Shown here in pieces: positions 37,401 through 40,121 of a stretch of DNA of 40,121 nt (its first letter is position 1; each line of letters starts with the position of its first letter). Origin of the DNA: an uncultured Bacteroidales bacterium (GTDB taxonomy: Bacteria; Bacteroidota; Bacteroidia; Bacteroidales; UBA932); contig CAMOIT010000006.1 in assembly GCA_946616285.1 (NCBI GenBank), positions 1 through 40,121 on the forward strand, in the 5' to 3' direction. The position numbers and the translations under genes are program-made. Below the pieces are notes generated by a model. It worked only from the letters and a program-made list of their open reading frames with translations. It made no database searches and was not told the DNA's origin.

Positions 37401-37417
37401 CAAAAAAGTTATCACTT

Positions 37418-37690
37418 ATGGAAACGATTACAAGAGAACAGACTGTTATCAGGTTCAGGAAGGACATTCTTAACAGGGCCAGGTTCAAGGCAAAGCAGAA
37501 CAATATGTCCCTGAACTCGTATCTGGAAGATATCATAGCAGAGGCAGTCAAACCTAAAATACCAAAATTGCCTAAGGATTTTCAAATTGATCCTGTAATT
37601 CATGCCCTTAGTGGAAAGATTCCTCATCCCACTAAAGAAATGTTGGATTCAGATGAAAGACTTGCATATATCGTTAATAAGGGAAATTAA
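37418..37690 (+). CDS. Antitoxin-like protein (DUF6364/RHH-like) of a PIN-domain TA system
   Basis: METITREQTVIRFRKDILNRARFKAKQNNMSLNSYLEDIIAEAV; paired with the PIN gene one base downstream. Confidence 0.75.
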   Translation: METITREQTVIRFRKDILNRARFKAKQNNMSLNSYLEDIIAEAVKPKIPKLPKDFQIDPVIHALSGKIPHPTKEMLDSDERLAYIVNKGN

Positions 37691-37691
37691 T

Positions 37692-38123
37692 ATGAAAGTA
37701 TTTGTAGATACTAATATTATTCTTGACTGGATGTTGGATAACCGTCCGTTCAAAGATGAGTCAGAAACAGTATTGACTGCTGCGAAGAAAGGAACTTATA
37801 AGTTGGTTGTAACAACTCAAAGTATTATTGATGCGCAGTTTACTACAAGAAAAAACGGAATAAAATATAAAGAATTCATAGAATATATAGAAGAACTGCG
37901 TACTTATGCAGAAATTATAGGTATTGATCAAATCGATATGTTATGGGCAATGTCCCATCATTCCGGAGACTTCGAGGACGATATGCAGTACGCTTCGGCC
38001 TATAATGCCGTTTGCGACTATTTCATAACACGGGATAAGGAACTGCTTAAACTTAATGATCCATACTGTCCGATGACCGTAATTACTCCCGACGATTTTG
38101 TAGGAGCAATGATGGCTGACTAA
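37692..38123 (+). CDS. PIN-domain toxin (VapC-like)
   Basis: MKVFVDTNIILDWML, DDMQYASAYNAVCDYFITRDKEL. Confidence 0.88.
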   Translation: MKVFVDTNIILDWMLDNRPFKDESETVLTAAKKGTYKLVVTTQSIIDAQFTTRKNGIKYKEFIEYIEELRTYAEIIGIDQIDMLWAMSHHSGDFEDDMQYASAYNAVCDYFITRDKELLKLNDPYCPMTVITPDDFVGAMMAD

Positions 38124-38125
38124 AA

Positions 38126-38159
38126 AAAGATGCTGACTCAAAAATGAGCCAGCATCTTT
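38126..38159. terminator. Bidirectional terminator between the TA module and sdhB
   Basis: AAAGATGCTGACTCA-AAAA-TGAGCCAGCATCTTT, 15-bp stem with one mismatch; A/T tracts on both sides. Confidence 0.85.
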
Positions 38160-38177
38160 CTTAATATAAAAGCGATA

Positions 38178-38921
38178 TTACTCGCTGAATCTTGCCTTAA
38201 GGTACTCGCGGTTCAGGCGCGCAATGTGGTCGATGGTAACGTGCTTCGGGCACTCCATTTCGCAAGCGCGGGTGTTGGTGCAGTTACCGAAGCCAAGTTC
38301 GTCCATCTTGGCAACCATGGCGCGGGCACGGCGGGCTGCCTCGGGCTTACCCTGGGGCAGGAGAGCCAGCGAACTGACACGGGCTGCAACGAAGAGCATT
38401 GCCGAACCGTTCTTACAGGTAGCAACGCATGCACCGCAGCCGATGCAGGCAGCTGCGTCCATGGACAGTTCTGCAGTATCGTGCGGAATAAGCTGAGTAT
38501 TGCCGTCCTGGGCGCTGCCGGCACGTACGGTTACAAAGCCGCCGGCCTGCATAATCTTGTCAAATGCACCGCGGTCCACAACAAGGTCCTTGATCACGGG
38601 GAAAGCGCCGCTGCGCCAAGGCTCAACGGTGATGGTTGCACCGGGCTTAAAGTGACGCATAAACAGCTGGCAGGTAGTTACCTGATCGTCCGGACCATGG
38701 GCGCGGCCGTCCACATAAAGGGAACAGGCACCGCAGATACCTTCGCGGCAGTCGTGGTCGAAAGCGATGGGTTCGATACCCTTGCGGATAAGCTGGTCGT
38801 TCAGGATATCAAGCATTTCCAGGAAGGAAGCATCTTCCTCCACATCCGTAACGTGGTAGGTTTCGAAATGGCCTTTTGCCTTGGCGTTCTTCTGACGCCA
38901 TACTTTAACATTATACTCCAT
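38178..38921 (-). CDS. sdhB: Succinate dehydrogenase/fumarate reductase iron-sulfur subunit
   Basis: [58 protein letters not shown]. Confidence 0.95.
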   Translation of the reverse strand: MEYNVKVWRQKNAKAKGHFETYHVTDVEEDASFLEMLDILNDQLIRKGIEPIAFDHDCREGICGACSLYVDGRAHGPDDQVTTCQLFMRHFKPGATITVEPWRSGAFPVIKDLVVDRGAFDKIMQAGGFVTVRAGSAQDGNTQLIPHDTAELSMDAAACIGCGACVATCKNGSAMLFVAARVSSLALLPQGKPEAARRARAMVAKMDELGFGNCTNTRACEMECPKHVTIDHIARLNREYLKARFSE

Positions 38922-38922
38922 A

Positions 38923-40121
38923 TTAGTCCTTGTAGTTACGGGTTGCTATCTTGATATTTTCGTACTTGAGTTCTTCCTTGTGAAGTTCAGGCTCCTTGCC
39001 TTCACCCTTGTATTCCCACGCACCCACGTACATGAAGCTCTCGTCGTCGCGCTTGGTTTCACCGTCTTCGGTCTGCATTTCCTCGCGGAAGTGACCGCCG
39101 CAGGATTCCCTTCTGTGAAGGGCGTCGCGGGCCATCAGTTCGCCGATGTCGAAGAAATCAACAAGCCGGAGGGCTTTTTCAAGCTCCTGGTTGAACTCAT
39201 CGTTAGTTCCGGGAACGCGTACGGTCTTCCAGAATTCCTGACGAAGTTTACCGATTTCCTCGATACCCTTCTTGAGACCTTCTTCGTTACGTGCCATGCC
39301 AACGTATTCCCACATGATGTGACCAAGTTTCTTGTGAAGGCTGTCCACGGTTTCATTACCCTTGACGGCAAAAATCTTGGCTATGCGCTCCTTGACGGCT
39401 TTTTCTGCCTCTGCGAATTCAGGAGCATTGGTGTCCGTCTTGGGCTCCGCAAATTTATGGGAAAGATAATCGCCGATGGTGTAGGGGAGAATGAAGTAAC
39501 CGTCCGCCAGGCCCTGCATAAGGGCCGAAGCACCCAGACGGTTTCCGCCATGGTCGGAGAAGTTGGCTTCGCCGATGGCATACAGGCCGGGGATGGTTGT
39601 CTGGAGATCATAGTCTACCCAGAGACCGCCCATGGTATAGTGGATGGCGGGATAAATCATCATAGGCTCTTCCCAAGGCGAAGAAGAAGTAATCTTCTCG
39701 TACATATCGAAGAGGTTGCCATACCTTTCCTGAACCCTCTGGTGACCAAGACGCTTGATGGCGTCGGCGAAGTCAAGGAATACGGCAAGGCCTGTCTCGT
39801 TTACTCCGAAGCCTGCATCGCAACGCTCCTTGGCGGCACGGGAAGCTACGTCACGGGGAACGAGGTTACCGAAAGCGGGATAGCGGCGCTCCAGATAGTA
39901 ATCGCGGTCTTCTTCAGGAATTTGGGAAGCTTTAATTTCGTGCTTGCGAAGTTTCAGAACGTCTTCCTTCTTCTTGGGCACCCAGATGCGGCCGTCGTTG
40001 CGGAGGGACTCACTCATGAGGGTGAGCTTGCACTGCTGCTCTCCATGAACGGGAATACAGGTGGGGTGGATCTGTGCGAAGCAGGGATTTGCAAAGAAAG
40101 CGCCCTTGCGGTATGCCTGCA
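38923..40121 (-). CDS. sdhA: Succinate dehydrogenase/fumarate reductase flavoprotein subunit (partial; 5' end beyond window)
   Basis: In-frame extension upstream of the listed ORF reads [96 protein letters not shown]. Confidence 0.95.
   Translation of the reverse strand, partial: QAYRKGAFFANPCFAQIHPTCIPVHGEQQCKLTLMSESLRNDGRIWVPKKKEDVLKLRKHEIKASQIPEEDRDYYLERRYPAFGNLVPRDVASRAAKERCDAGFGVNETGLAVFLDFADAIKRLGHQRVQERYGNLFDMYEKITSSSPWEEPMMIYPAIHYTMGGLWVDYDLQTTIPGLYAIGEANFSDHGGNRLGASALMQGLADGYFILPYTIGDYLSHKFAEPKTDTNAPEFAEAEKAVKERIAKIFAVKGNETVDSLHKKLGHIMWEYVGMARNEEGLKKGIEEIGKLRQEFWKTVRVPGTNDEFNQELEKALRLVDFFDIGELMARDALHRRESCGGHFREEMQTEDGETKRDDESFMYVGAWEYKGEGKEPELHKEELKYENIKIATRNYKD

Noticed and set aside
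1-40121. tRNA, rRNA, IS elements or prophage genes
   Set aside because: No tRNA-like cloverleaf, rRNA segment, transposase, integrase or phage structural gene could be recognised by eye

Overview
This is a Bacteroidales-type chromosomal window, judged from its SusC/SusD pairs, FecR/ECF regulation, TAnnTTTG promoter elements and DUF4249 genes. From left to right it contains: (i) a minus-strand SusC/SusD locus with an STN-type SusC, FecR anti-sigma factor, ECF sigma factor, an adjacent TonB and a domain-duplicated surface lipoprotein; (ii) glyQS; (iii) a tightly packed five-gene minus-strand cluster (E2-like acyltransferase, membrane GT2, orphan lipoprotein, TonB-dependent receptor, DUF4249); (iv) folK, a DUF59 protein, sufE and sufS; (v) ruvA; (vi) an overlapping operon of SpoIIE+HATPase fusion, STAS, ybeY and mnmG; (vii) hflX; (viii) a second SusC/SusD/lipoprotein locus followed by an M16 peptidase; (ix) an MG2/plug-like protein downstream of a truncated DUF4249 remnant, next to a PIN-type toxin-antitoxin pair; (x) sdhB/sdhA. 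The best leads outside the genes are a family of REP/BIME-like intergenic repeats (TGAGAT...ATGAC, three loci, one of which supplies the end of sufE), two GTTCCACGTGGAAC parS-like palindromes at ruvA/mnmG, a promoter embedded in a perfect inverted repeat upstream of the five-gene cluster, and the apparent decapitation of a DUF4249 operon beside a TA module. Homology calls come from recognising motifs by eye; no database search was run.
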